Shown here: in pieces, positions 54,644 through 63,306 of the stretch
How positions within the stretch are numbered: the stretch's first letter is position 1
Layout of the letters: each line of letters begins with the position of its first letter
Made by a program: the position numbers and the translations under genes
Assembly: GCA_937864035.1 (NCBI GenBank)
Contig: CALMIO010000004.1
Coordinates: forward strand, 124,001-188,000
Source: an uncultured Pseudomonadota bacterium
Lineage (GTDB): Bacteria > Bdellovibrionota_C > UBA2361 > CALMIO01
DNA: 64,000 bases
Direction of reading: 5' to 3'
Notes under the pieces: model-generated
What the model was told of the DNA's origin: nothing
Databases searched by the model: none
The model's input: only the letters and a program-made list of their open reading frames with translations

Positions 54644-54806
54644 TATACATTTTATATAGTGTATATGTAGTTTATTTCTGAATATGATAATGGATAAACT
54701 TGGCGGATAAGAGTATTATTATGGTCTTTCTAGCTTTTGGAAAGCCACAAGCTTTTTGATGCGAAATGTTTTTGTAATTATAGTTTAATTAAATTGATCT
54801 GAATTT

Positions 54807-56234
54807 ATGAGTGAGAAACTTGCGGATCTTGGATTAGTCGGCTTAGCGGTAATGGGCTCCAACTTGGCTCTTAATATAGAGAGTAGGGGTTACAAAGTTG
54901 CCGTCTATAATAGAACCGGATCGGTAACAGATAAATTTATCCAAGAAAATGCTAAAAAGAATTTTTTGGCGGCCGCTAGCTTAGAGGGGCTTATTGGCTT
55001 GTTGGCGCGGCCTAGAAAAATTTTTATCATGGTTCAGGCGGGCGATCCTACAGATCATGTCGTCAATGCTCTTTCTCCGCTTTTGCAAAAAGGAGATTTG
55101 ATTATTGATGGTGGTAACGCTTTTTTTAAAGATACTATGCGTCGTGAGGCTGCCTTGAGAGAAGCGGGAATATATTTTATTGGACTTGGTGTTTCTGGCG
55201 GCGAAGAAGGGGCTTTAAAGGGGCCTTCGTTAATGGCCGGCGGTGACGAAGAAGCTTGGCGGATGATTAGGGAGGTTTTGGAAAAAATAGCTGCTTATGT
55301 GCAAATGCCTTGCGTTGCTCATCTTGGTCCAAATGGGGCGGGGCATTTTGTTAAAATGACTCACAACGGCATTGAATATGCGGATATGCAACTTATCGCC
55401 GAAACCTACCATCTTTTAAAAAAAATAGGTGGGTTTCAAAATCGAGATCTGGCCGAGACTTTTGAACGTTGGAATGAGGGAGAACTTTCTTCGTATTTGA
55501 TTGAAATTACTGCTCGGATATTCCGCAAGCTTGACGATCAAGGACGGGAAGGATATTTGGTTGATTACATTCTTGATCAGGCTGGCCAGAAGGGAACTGG
55601 CCGTTGGACAGTTCAGTCTGCTTTGGATTTAGGGGTGTCAATTCCGACCATTGCCGCCGCGGTTGACGCTAGGGCTATTAGCGCTAATCGCTTGGGGCGT
55701 TTGGCGATGGCGGAGATTTACCAAAATAACTTTGCTGTCGACCGTCAGCCATTGTTGGCGCCGCCTCCAAATTTGGTTGAGCTTGTTCGATCTGCTTTGT
55801 ATTGCGCAAAAATAATATCGTATGCCCAAGGTTTTGCTCTTTTGCGGGAGGCTTCAGAGCGGTACTCTTGGAAGATGAATTTTGCTGATGTTGCCAACGT
55901 TTGGCGTGGAGGATGTATAATTCGCGCTAAATTTTTATCTGACATTGCGCGAGCTTTTGCCGATAAACCTGATTTGAAAGACTTATTGTTAGATCTGGCG
56001 ATGATTGACAGATTACGCGGTTTAATTGAGTCTCTTCGTCAGATCGTGGCCCTAGGAGCTATTTATAAAATACCCTTGCCTGCGATGTCGGCCTCTTTGG
56101 CTTATTTTGAAAGCCGCGCCAGCGCTTGGTTGCCTCATAACTTGTTGCAAGCTCAACGCGATCTGTTTGGCGCGCATACTTATAAGCGAATTGATCGAGA
56201 AGGTGTTTTTCATTCTAATTGGGACTCTAAATAA
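54807..56234 (+). CDS. gnd: 6-phosphogluconate dehydrogenase, decarboxylating
   Basis: 475 residues. It oxidises 6-phosphogluconate to ribulose 5-phosphate with NADP. Seen: NADP-binding GLVGLAVMGSNLALNIESRG (9-28), the substrate motif GVSGGEEGALKGPSLMAGG (about 128-146), and the catalytic Lys/Asn in KMTHNGIEYADMQ (about 184-196). It follows a 160-bp divergent intergenic gap and is followed by a small membrane protein 31 bp on. Confidence 0.95.
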   Translation: MSEKLADLGLVGLAVMGSNLALNIESRGYKVAVYNRTGSVTDKFIQENAKKNFLAAASLEGLIGLLARPRKIFIMVQAGDPTDHVVNALSPLLQKGDLIIDGGNAFFKDTMRREAALREAGIYFIGLGVSGGEEGALKGPSLMAGGDEEAWRMIREVLEKIAAYVQMPCVAHLGPNGAGHFVKMTHNGIEYADMQLIAETYHLLKKIGGFQNRDLAETFERWNEGELSSYLIEITARIFRKLDDQGREGYLVDYILDQAGQKGTGRWTVQSALDLGVSIPTIAAAVDARAISANRLGRLAMAEIYQNNFAVDRQPLLAPPPNLVELVRSALYCAKIISYAQGFALLREASERYSWKMNFADVANVWRGGCIIRAKFLSDIARAFADKPDLKDLLLDLAMIDRLRGLIESLRQIVALGAIYKIPLPAMSASLAYFESRASAWLPHNLLQAQRDLFGAHTYKRIDREGVFHSNWDSK

Positions 56235-56265
56235 TGATCAGTGATTTCTAGGTATTTTTTTAACC

Positions 56266-56598
56266 ATGTTATCTAGTGACAACTCTTACTTTGAAATGTT
56301 GCGGCTAATAGTTCGTCCGTTTTTTGATGAGTTGCGTCCCCCTTGGAACGCATTAAAGTATGTCGCTCTTCTGCTATTAATAACGGGTTTTATTATCGTT
56401 GTTTCAGGTTTTTTGCTGTTGCGCTCCGAAGAGCTTGAGCGAAGCGCTTTTTTTTTAAAATGGGGCGGCGCTCTTTTTATCGCTTTATTTTTTGTGATTT
56501 ATGGTTTTCTTTGGCTCGAATTGATTAATTATGATCGTTTGCGGCGTTCTGAGCGTGAAAAACAGCTAACTGATTTTTCCTCCTACGATCATCGTTGA
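56266..56598 (+). CDS. small two-helix membrane protein
   Basis: 110 residues. Two hydrophobic segments (about 28-50 and 62-88) are joined by a charged turn (RSEELERSAF), with a short basic N-terminus and a Tyr/Arg-rich C-terminus. It is 31 bp after gnd and may share its transcript. I do not recognise the family. Confidence 0.5.
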   Translation: MLSSDNSYFEMLRLIVRPFFDELRPPWNALKYVALLLLITGFIIVVSGFLLLRSEELERSAFFLKWGGALFIALFFVIYGFLWLELINYDRLRRSEREKQLTDFSSYDHR

Positions 56599-56826
56599 GT
56601 CGTTTCTATTGAAAAACTATAGTTTCTAGCTTTGGTTTTAATGGCGTCTAGATAGCTTTTTTTATTTGAAATTCAGTAAAGATTAAGAGCGCAACTTTTA
56701 CCCTTATTTAAGCATCAATATATATGGCGTAATAAACCGCTTTTGTCGGAACACGCTAAGGTAGTTTTGTTTGTGGGGATTACTTCTAGTGTCGGCATAA
56801 AAAGGCCAGCCTCTCTCTGGATAAGG

Positions 56827-58155
56827 ATGAGCTCTAAACCAACTATTCTAATTATTGACGATGAGCAGGTGTTGCTAGATCTCTGTAAGTTGCACCTTTC
56901 AGCGGAATACGATCTTTTAACTGCGACCTCAGGAAGCAGCGGGCTTGGTTTGCTCGCTGAAAAAAAACCGAATTTAATCTTACTTGATCTCTATTTACCA
57001 GATTGTCTTGGCAACGACCTGTTGCCTCGTCTCAAGCAGAGCGGAATTCCTCTGGTGGTTTTAAGCGGCGCTGGATCTATAGAGCATGCCGTTGACTCGA
57101 TCAAAAAAGGGGCGATTGATTTTATATGCAAACCCTTTGATTTTGATGGGCTTAAAAAATATCTTAGTGATTTGTTGATAATGCCAAGCGCTCAAAGTAG
57201 TTTTGTCGGGGAGTCTCCAAAAATTACGGAGGTTAAAAATACAATTAAGCTTATTGCTTCTAAGGTAACCACCGTTTTGATCTCTGGAGAATCTGGTACT
57301 GGCAAAGATTTGATTGCTAAAGAGATTCATTTGCGCAGTAGCCGCGCTAGCGCTCCGTTTGTTGCCGTCAATTGCGCAGCTATACCGGATAATTTGATAG
57401 AGGCTGAATTTTTTGGCTACGCAAAGGGGAGTTTTACTGGAGCAGAAAAAGGGCAGATAGGTTTTTTCCAAGCTGCTAATGGCGGTACCCTTTTTTTGGA
57501 TGAAATTGGAGAGTTGCCTTTAGCTTTGCAGGCAAAGTTACTGCGCGCTTTGCAAGATCAGGAGTTTTATCCGGTAGGTTCGCGCGAATTGGCAAAAGTT
57601 GACGTTAGAATCATCGCCGCCACCAATAAAAACTTAAAAGATCTGATTGCTCAAAAGAAATTTCGAGAAGATCTTTATTACCGCATCAATGTTTTTCAGA
57701 TCGATATACCTCCTCTTCGCCAAAGAATGTCTGATTTGCCACTGCTTTGTGAATCTTTGCTTCGCAAAATAGGATATCGTTATAGTCGACCTAACTTGAA
57801 GTGTTTAAATGAGGTTTTGGAAGTTTTTGTGAATTACGATTGGCCTGGCAATGTTCGCGAATTAGAACATACTTTGGAGAGTATGGTTGCTATGAGCGAA
57901 AGCGATCAGCTTTCTTTTAAAGAATTGCCGGCTCGTTTTAAGACGCCGCCTAGGTTGAGTTCGGCAATTGAGGTCAAGCTCGAAAGTTCTTTTAAGGTTG
58001 GAAGTTTGTCTGATATATCAGCTAATCTTGAACGGGACCTGATTTTAAACGCCCTAAAAGAGAGTAACTTTGTCCAGACTCGAGCGGCGGAAAAGCTCGG
58101 TATTAGCCGAAGGATTTTACGATACAAGATGTCAAAACTTGGAATTCAACCATAA
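56827..58155 (+). CDS. sigma-54-dependent response regulator (NtrC family)
   Basis: 442 residues from ATG 56827. The frame is open to 56743, but the receiver starts here. Order: REC domain (1-120) with DD11-12 and phospho-acceptor Asp54 in LILLDLYLPD; AAA+ domain (about 130-370) with Walker A GESGTGKD (154-161), the sigma-54 contact loop as GSFTGA near 200 (a variant of GAFTGA), Walker B LFLDEIGELP and the arginine finger region; a C-terminal Fis-type HTH (SNFVQTRAAEKLGISRRIL). It activates sigma-54 promoters when phosphorylated. No partner histidine kinase is adjacent; the membrane protein before it is not one. Confidence 0.9.
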   Translation: MSSKPTILIIDDEQVLLDLCKLHLSAEYDLLTATSGSSGLGLLAEKKPNLILLDLYLPDCLGNDLLPRLKQSGIPLVVLSGAGSIEHAVDSIKKGAIDFICKPFDFDGLKKYLSDLLIMPSAQSSFVGESPKITEVKNTIKLIASKVTTVLISGESGTGKDLIAKEIHLRSSRASAPFVAVNCAAIPDNLIEAEFFGYAKGSFTGAEKGQIGFFQAANGGTLFLDEIGELPLALQAKLLRALQDQEFYPVGSRELAKVDVRIIAATNKNLKDLIAQKKFREDLYYRINVFQIDIPPLRQRMSDLPLLCESLLRKIGYRYSRPNLKCLNEVLEVFVNYDWPGNVRELEHTLESMVAMSESDQLSFKELPARFKTPPRLSSAIEVKLESSFKVGSLSDISANLERDLILNALKESNFVQTRAAEKLGISRRILRYKMSKLGIQP

Positions 58156-58294
58156 AAAGTTTTAATTTCCCCTTAGAAACGAGCTTTTTTCTTAATTCAA
58201 AATTTTCTACAAGTGAGTTAATTTATAATTGCATCAACAGCATATTTTAGGCTATTCTTGTAGCAAGAATTGATTTGTTTATTTAAATTTTCTA

Positions 58295-59173
58295 ATGGCA
58301 ACCAGAAAAAAAACTGATTACCTTATTCAATCTGTTGACAACGCACTTGAACTTTTGGCGGAGATGGCCGCTGGTGATGTGGAGATTGGGGTCACCGACC
58401 TCGCGACCAAACTAGGTCTTCATAAAAATAATATATTTAGACTACTGGCAACTTTAGAGTTACGGGGCTTTGTTGAGCAAAATCCCTTGACAGAAAATTA
58501 TAGACTTGGAGTTAGAAATCTTCAACTTGGTCAATCATATCTTGCCGCCAATCCTTTGGTTACTAGGGCTCTGCCAATCATAAAGAATTTAAGTGAGAAA
58601 ACTGGCGAAACTTGCTCCTTGGCTATTTTAATTGGCAGGGAAACCCATTTCCCTATAGCGCTTGAATCAAAACGAGTTGTTAGAGTGGCTTCTAGAAATG
58701 GTCAAGTGATACCTGCAAAGCAAAATCTGGCTGGCCGCTTATTACTAGCTTCTTTGCCGGAAGATTTATTTAAGGAGGTCATGAACGATTCTGGAAATTC
58801 TCCTCAAGACATAGGGTTGAAAACGCAAGCGCCGGAGATGCGGCGCACTGGCTTTGCTATTGATAAGGGTGGCATTGAAGGTGATGTTGTATCGATGGCA
58901 AAAGTCGTTAAGGGATATAAAGATCAGGTTGTAGCCGCTCTTGAGTTATTGGCTCCTCAGTTTAGGGCTAAAAATGAGTCCTTGCAAAACTTGTTAGTTG
59001 AAGCCGCTAATGAGCTTTCGCGAGTTTTAGGAGCATCTAAAATTAGTTTGAGCTCGACAATTGAAAAGGAAATTATACTTAATGCTAAGGGTGGCGTTTC
59101 GTCAAAGTCGGCTTCAACGACAGACACAGATGATTCGCGCGTTGGGGATTCTCTGCCAGTTAACACCCGTTAA
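58295..59173 (+). CDS. IclR family transcriptional regulator
   Basis: 292 residues. Winged-helix DNA-binding domain at the N-terminus (SVDNALELLAEMAAG, LGLHKNNIFRLLATLELRGF, residues 10-65), and the IclR ligand-binding domain (about 80-255) with ETCSLAILIGRETHFP and GRLLLASLP. A Ser/Thr-rich tail of about 40 residues is unusual. The acyl-CoA dehydrogenase gene starts 21 bp later in the same direction, so it may control, or be co-transcribed with, that gene. Confidence 0.88.
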   Translation: MATRKKTDYLIQSVDNALELLAEMAAGDVEIGVTDLATKLGLHKNNIFRLLATLELRGFVEQNPLTENYRLGVRNLQLGQSYLAANPLVTRALPIIKNLSEKTGETCSLAILIGRETHFPIALESKRVVRVASRNGQVIPAKQNLAGRLLLASLPEDLFKEVMNDSGNSPQDIGLKTQAPEMRRTGFAIDKGGIEGDVVSMAKVVKGYKDQVVAALELLAPQFRAKNESLQNLLVEAANELSRVLGASKISLSSTIEKEIILNAKGGVSSKSASTTDTDDSRVGDSLPVNTR

Positions 59174-59193
59174 GATTGATAGATTCATTGTAG

Positions 59194-60354
59194 ATGAATT
59201 CTATTCAGGGTAATATATTTAACTTTACGCAAGAGCAGTTGGAGTTGCGAGAGCAAGCGCGGCGCTTTTCGCAAAGCGAGATATTACCTAAAGCCGCTTA
59301 TTACGACGAAACTTCAGAGTTTCCCGAGGAAATTATTCGGAAAGCTTGGGAGTTAGGTTTTTGCAATATAGTCCAAGATTCTAGCTTAGGAGGGTCGGGT
59401 CTTTCGACCCTCGAGGCTTGTTTGGTGCTTGAAGAGATTGCTGCGGCTTGTTCCGGATTTGCCACTTCAATTTTTGGCAATGATCTTGGGTTGACCCCGA
59501 TCAATTTGTTTGGAACGGCTGAGCAAAAAGAGCGTTTAATTGGTGGCTTAATAAAAAGAAAGGGATTTACATCTTTTTGCCTAAGCGAGCCGGGTGCTGG
59601 ATCGGACGCGGCCGGTTTGACGAGCGCTTTAACCAAAACTGATAAGGGTTATTTGCTTAACGGCGTTAAACAATGGATAACTAACGGAGGAGTTGCTGAT
59701 CAGTACACGGTTTTCGCGACACTTGATAAGTCTTTGAGGCATAAAGGGATTTGTTGTGTGGTTGTGTCTGCAAAAGCTCCCGGAGTCAGTTGTGGGCCGC
59801 ATGAAAAAAAGCTTGGACAGCGCGCTTCAAATACTGTGCAAATCACCTTTAATAATGTTGAGGTTCCTAAAGAGAATTTAATTGGTGGTGAAGGAGAGGG
59901 GTTTAAGATCGCTATGCGCGCCCTTGATTGTAGCCGGCCCTTGACTGCTATTTTTTCGGTTGGGATCGCGCGCGCCGCTTACGAGTACGCTCTGGCTTAT
60001 TCGAAAGAGCGCAAACAATTTGGTCAGCCGATATCTCAATTTCAGGCTATACAGTTTATGTTGGCGGATATGATTACGAATATTGAGGCGGCTCGATTGC
60101 TTACTTGGCAGTCGGCAAAGATGTTGGACGCTGGTTTAAAATCCACGCTAGCTTCAAGTATGGCGAAACGTTTCGCCGCCGATATGGCTATGCAGGTTGC
60201 GCTTGACGCGGTGCAGATTTATGGCGGATATGGTTATACGAAAGACTATCCGGTTGAAAAACTGATGCGCGACGCCAAGCTGATACAGATCTATGAGGGT
60301 ACAAGTCAGATTCAAAGAGTCGTTATCGCCAAGGAGATCCTTAAAGATTCCTAA
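59194..60354 (+). CDS. acyl-CoA dehydrogenase
   Basis: 386 residues, a typical length. A flavoprotein that oxidises acyl-CoA to enoyl-CoA in the first step of fatty- or branched-chain acid breakdown. Seen: SFCLSEPGAGSDAAGL (the FAD/substrate loop), GVKQWITNGGVADQYTVFA, YSKERKQFGQPISQFQ, and the C-terminal QIYGGYGYTKDYPVEKLMRDAK and IYEGTSQIQRVVIAKEIL, with the catalytic Glu in the IYEGTS motif as in short/medium-chain types. The chain length preferred cannot be told. It is likely regulated by the IclR protein just upstream. Confidence 0.93.
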   Translation: MNSIQGNIFNFTQEQLELREQARRFSQSEILPKAAYYDETSEFPEEIIRKAWELGFCNIVQDSSLGGSGLSTLEACLVLEEIAAACSGFATSIFGNDLGLTPINLFGTAEQKERLIGGLIKRKGFTSFCLSEPGAGSDAAGLTSALTKTDKGYLLNGVKQWITNGGVADQYTVFATLDKSLRHKGICCVVVSAKAPGVSCGPHEKKLGQRASNTVQITFNNVEVPKENLIGGEGEGFKIAMRALDCSRPLTAIFSVGIARAAYEYALAYSKERKQFGQPISQFQAIQFMLADMITNIEAARLLTWQSAKMLDAGLKSTLASSMAKRFAADMAMQVALDAVQIYGGYGYTKDYPVEKLMRDAKLIQIYEGTSQIQRVVIAKEILKDS

Positions 60355-60651
60355 CTTATAGCGCTTCTTGAAAATTTAGCTTTTGATGAAATAGTCATTT
60401 TTCGGTAGGTTTTCTGGTAAAGAAAGTAGATTTTTTGTTTTTAAAAAGGGACAGCTTATAGTTCTTCTCAATCTTTTTGATTTTTAAGTGTGCTGGGTGA
60501 GAATATTTTTTTAATATGTATTTGGTGCCGGAGACAAAACTGCGCAAACCGCAAGGACTTAGTTACAAATCGTTGCTCGGTCTATCTTAGGCTCTCTCTC
60601 TTTGTGAAAAATTTTTGACCGAGATCTAGTAATCAATAATAACAGTGGTTG
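60355..60651. other. intergenic region with a 7-bp inverted repeat
   Basis: About 300 bp between convergent genes. CTCGGTC (60576-60582) and GACCGAG (60617-60623) form a perfect inverted repeat that could fold as a hairpin on either strand; no T-run follows. I see no ORF and no clear copy of the dispersed element, although TTTGTGAAAAATTTTTGACC at 60601 has a faint resemblance to its ends. Confidence 0.4.
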
Positions 60652-61167
60652 TCAGTCTGTGATGGTTTTTCCTTTGGTAGCGCAGGCAGTTAATTTTGGT
60701 GTCAGTATTTTTGCCAAAAGTTCGGGAGAGTCTCCTTTGGTAATCAAGCCGTAAGCCGTGGTGTCAAATTCTTCTAAACAACGGGAGTTATCAGTGTGGT
60801 TGTCGTTTTGGTTGCTGGATATGACAGCACGCGCTTTAACTAAAACGTTCAGAGGTGAGTTTGAGCAGAAATCGGCTTTTGCAAGCGGCGCGACGCAGTC
60901 GCGACGAGCTTCTGGTATACTTGCCGATAGGCAACGTTGAAACTCTAGCGAACATCTTATGCCTGAGTATTCTAAGTTTGATAAATTTAATTTTGCTCTT
61001 GAATGATCGATTGTGTTTTGGTTTGCATTTTTTGTTTCTTCGTTAGTTTGATTGATTGTTAGGGAAGTTTTTGATTCTTGAGCTGTTGGCAAGGCGAAAA
61101 CGGAAGCCGGAGCTAGTAAAAAGATTGATGCAGCTATTTTTGAAAAAGAGAGTGATTTTTTACTCAT
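60652..61167 (-). CDS. secreted hypothetical protein
   Basis: 171 residues. A signal peptide spans residues 1-26 (SKIAASIFLLAPASVFA, then LPTAQ). The mature region is Asn/Thr/Ser-rich at first, then has Cys-containing helices (GIRCSLEFQRC, RRDCVAPLAKADFC) that may form disulfides. It is reminiscent in style of the secreted protein at 33997, but I cannot show that the two are related. A plausible promoter lies at 61216-61243. No family is recognised. Confidence 0.5.
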   Translation of the reverse strand: MSKKSLSFSKIAASIFLLAPASVFALPTAQESKTSLTINQTNEETKNANQNTIDHSRAKLNLSNLEYSGIRCSLEFQRCLSASIPEARRDCVAPLAKADFCSNSPLNVLVKARAVISSNQNDNHTDNSRCLEEFDTTAYGLITKGDSPELLAKILTPKLTACATKGKTITD

Positions 61168-61215
61168 AAAATACTATGTGTTATATTTAGTAGATTTTTG
61201 AAAAATTATCCTTAT

Positions 61216-61243
61216 ATTTTATAATAAATTGCCAGTTAGTCAA
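61216..61243 (-). promoter_or_regulatory. promoter for the secreted protein gene at 60652
   Basis: On the minus strand, TTGACT (61238-61243) and TAAAAT (61216-61221) with 16 bp between, about 50 bp before the start codon. Confidence 0.45.
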
Positions 61244-61309
61244 TTGCTATAAAAATGATTAAGTTTATTAGTTGTGACAGGTGATGGTTTGTCACGTTAT
61301 TATAATACA

Positions 61310-62344
61310 TTATAAATTCTCAATAAATCGGCTTACTTTTTCAGCTAATAGTTTTAAGCCAAAGAGAGTATCGTTGCGCAGAGGTATTGGCGCGACTCGT
61401 TTTCTGCTTTCTAAGCCAGCACCTTTAATCATACTGCAAGCTATTTTGTATAGTTCGCCTAAGGTCATAATTTTTACTCCTTTTGATTCCTTAGTCTCAA
61501 TCGCATCTTTTTTTAGATCTGTTAAAGAACTTCTGCTGTTAAAGTAATGTGTTACTTGGCGGCTATAAACACCGCGCGTTTCCGTATGTTCATTTTCAGC
61601 GCCGGTGTTTTTGATGATAGTCACAACTGCTCGCTTTTTGTATTTAATGCCGATGTCGATCGCTAGAGTAGGTGATGGTAGCCTGATCGATGTTACGTTT
61701 TTTTTGTTTATATCTTCAAATTTCTCCAAAATTTCAGTTCTATTAGCAGCCTCTTCTCCAAGCTCCTCAATCAATTCTCGTTTTAGTTCTTCTTTTAAAA
61801 ATGCGACATAGTCTCCTTTATAAGGGCTTCTGCTATCTTGATAATAATACTCATAGGTTAGGATCGATGTTGGCGGTAAGTTGTCAGGGTTGTTTGCAAG
61901 AAGAACGTCTTGTATGATTTCAAATGGTAGATCCGATTGCTTGGCGCGGGCTGGATCTTCTTCAATGATTTTTAGCTCCTGATCAGATCGCACTAATCCT
62001 CCAAAAAAGCCGTATTTGAGACCTTCTTTGGTTTTGCAGATCTGAATAGCTGTCTTGAACTTGGCTGGATCGCTATCTTCTTCCAAGGCGGCTCGCCAAT
62101 CTGGAAGCGTGATGATGGCGGCGGCCGACACTAAAGTCAGTTGCACCGCTTCTTTTGGGATATTGTCTGTGAGCTCTTTATTTTTTACTCTTTCGCTCTT
62201 TAGGTCGCTATCAATTCGACTAAATTGCTTAGCCAGCTCTCGAAATTGCCTAGCTGTTTCATTACTATTTTTCAGCATTAGCGCCCTTATAAGGGAAGGA
62301 GTATTTTGATTGCTAACTTTATGCCGAAGTAGTTTGATAGTCAA
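61310..62344 (-). CDS. hypothetical protein
   Basis: 344 residues, no signal peptide. Residues 25-60 look coiled-coil-like (Arg/Lys/Glu-rich) and one hydrophobic stretch (VSAAAIITLPDW, near 75) may be a short helix. The rest is mixed alpha/beta with many charged residues. I see no catalytic motif and no family. It is divergent from the interrupted gene at 62474. Confidence 0.45.
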   Translation of the reverse strand: MTIKLLRHKVSNQNTPSLIRALMLKNSNETARQFRELAKQFSRIDSDLKSERVKNKELTDNIPKEAVQLTLVSAAAIITLPDWRAALEEDSDPAKFKTAIQICKTKEGLKYGFFGGLVRSDQELKIIEEDPARAKQSDLPFEIIQDVLLANNPDNLPPTSILTYEYYYQDSRSPYKGDYVAFLKEELKRELIEELGEEAANRTEILEKFEDINKKNVTSIRLPSPTLAIDIGIKYKKRAVVTIIKNTGAENEHTETRGVYSRQVTHYFNSRSSLTDLKKDAIETKESKGVKIMTLGELYKIACSMIKGAGLESRKRVAPIPLRNDTLFGLKLLAEKVSRFIENL

Positions 62345-62473
62345 GTATTTTTAAGTGGTTTTGCCTCGTTTATAATTACTTGTCTCCTAAGCCACTTAGT
62401 AGATCAAAAACAATTGACTAACTATAGGATTTTGGTATCTTAATAGTTTACACATTTGGTGTTAGTTGTATGT

Positions 62474-63232
62474 ATGCCCAAGGCTCAACAAAAGGATAAT
62501 CAAGAGGTTTTCTCTGAGGTAGTAACACTCCCCGCAACTCAATAACAGGATCAATCAGTCACCTTTTTGCTGAAAGATGCTTTTAAATTCTGTTGTCGTC
62601 AGTTCTCAGGTGGAGAAATCCCTGAGTTAATTTCTTATTGGTTTAGCACAGCGCTTGCGGTCCCTCCAGTCGATCACAAAGAATTTCTAGCTAGAGAAAA
62701 AATATTGAAAAACTTTTATAATGCTGGTTCAGATAGCTATCACTCTTTGGCGCTAAAAGGAATTTTACATTTAGCCTGTTTCCTTCGGGAAAATCCTCGA
62801 CAAAAAGAGGGAGTATTAGACTATGTTGTATCGACATATCGTGATAGACCTGCATTGCTTAATCATTTTCCGCTCGATCATTCGTTTAAGCTTTTTGAAA
62901 GAACTGATCGAGATACAAAATTAGTTGCCGCTGAGTATTTGTATATTTTGCACAATCATTTTGGTACTACTCAAGGCTCTCCGTTTTATTCGTTGATCAG
63001 ATTGTTGGGCGTCAAAACTGTGCAAGCTACTAATTGGGAAAACTTCCCTAGTCGTGATATAGTTTTTATGGATCGAAAATTGATTGTTCCTTTTAATGAA
63101 GATCTAATAGTTAAAAGCTGTTTAGGAGACAATTGTACTATTCCGGCTGTCGGCAGTTGGAAAGTTCCTGCTGTCCCTAAGGATCGTCATTGTAGGGGCG
63201 CTAATCCGAATAGAAATATCGGATCTCAATAA
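62474..63232 (+). CDS. hypothetical protein with an in-frame TAA after 23 codons
   Basis: ATG 62474 opens a frame (MPKAQQKDNQEVFSEVV) that meets a TAA at 62543-62545 and continues in the same frame through TTG 62567 to 63232. The long part (221 residues from the TTG) is helical and has a Cys-containing C-terminus; no family is seen. Possible readings are a nonsense mutation in a former 252-residue gene, a separate leader peptide, or a TTG start with the upstream ORF unrelated. A sequencing error at one base is also possible. Confidence 0.4.
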
Positions 63233-63265
63233 TTAAAAATTATTTATTAAAAAATTTAAGAGTAA

Positions 63266-63291
63266 AAAGCTTTTTCCCGAAGAAAAGCTTT
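63266..63291. terminator. bidirectional hairpin between convergent genes
   Basis: AAAGCTTTT (63266-63274) and AAAAGCTTT (63283-63291) form a 9-bp stem, followed by T-rich bases on the right strand and A-rich bases on the left, so it can end transcription from both the hypothetical and recombinase genes. Confidence 0.6.
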
Positions 63292-63306
63292 ATTTGGGGC
63301 ATGGTT

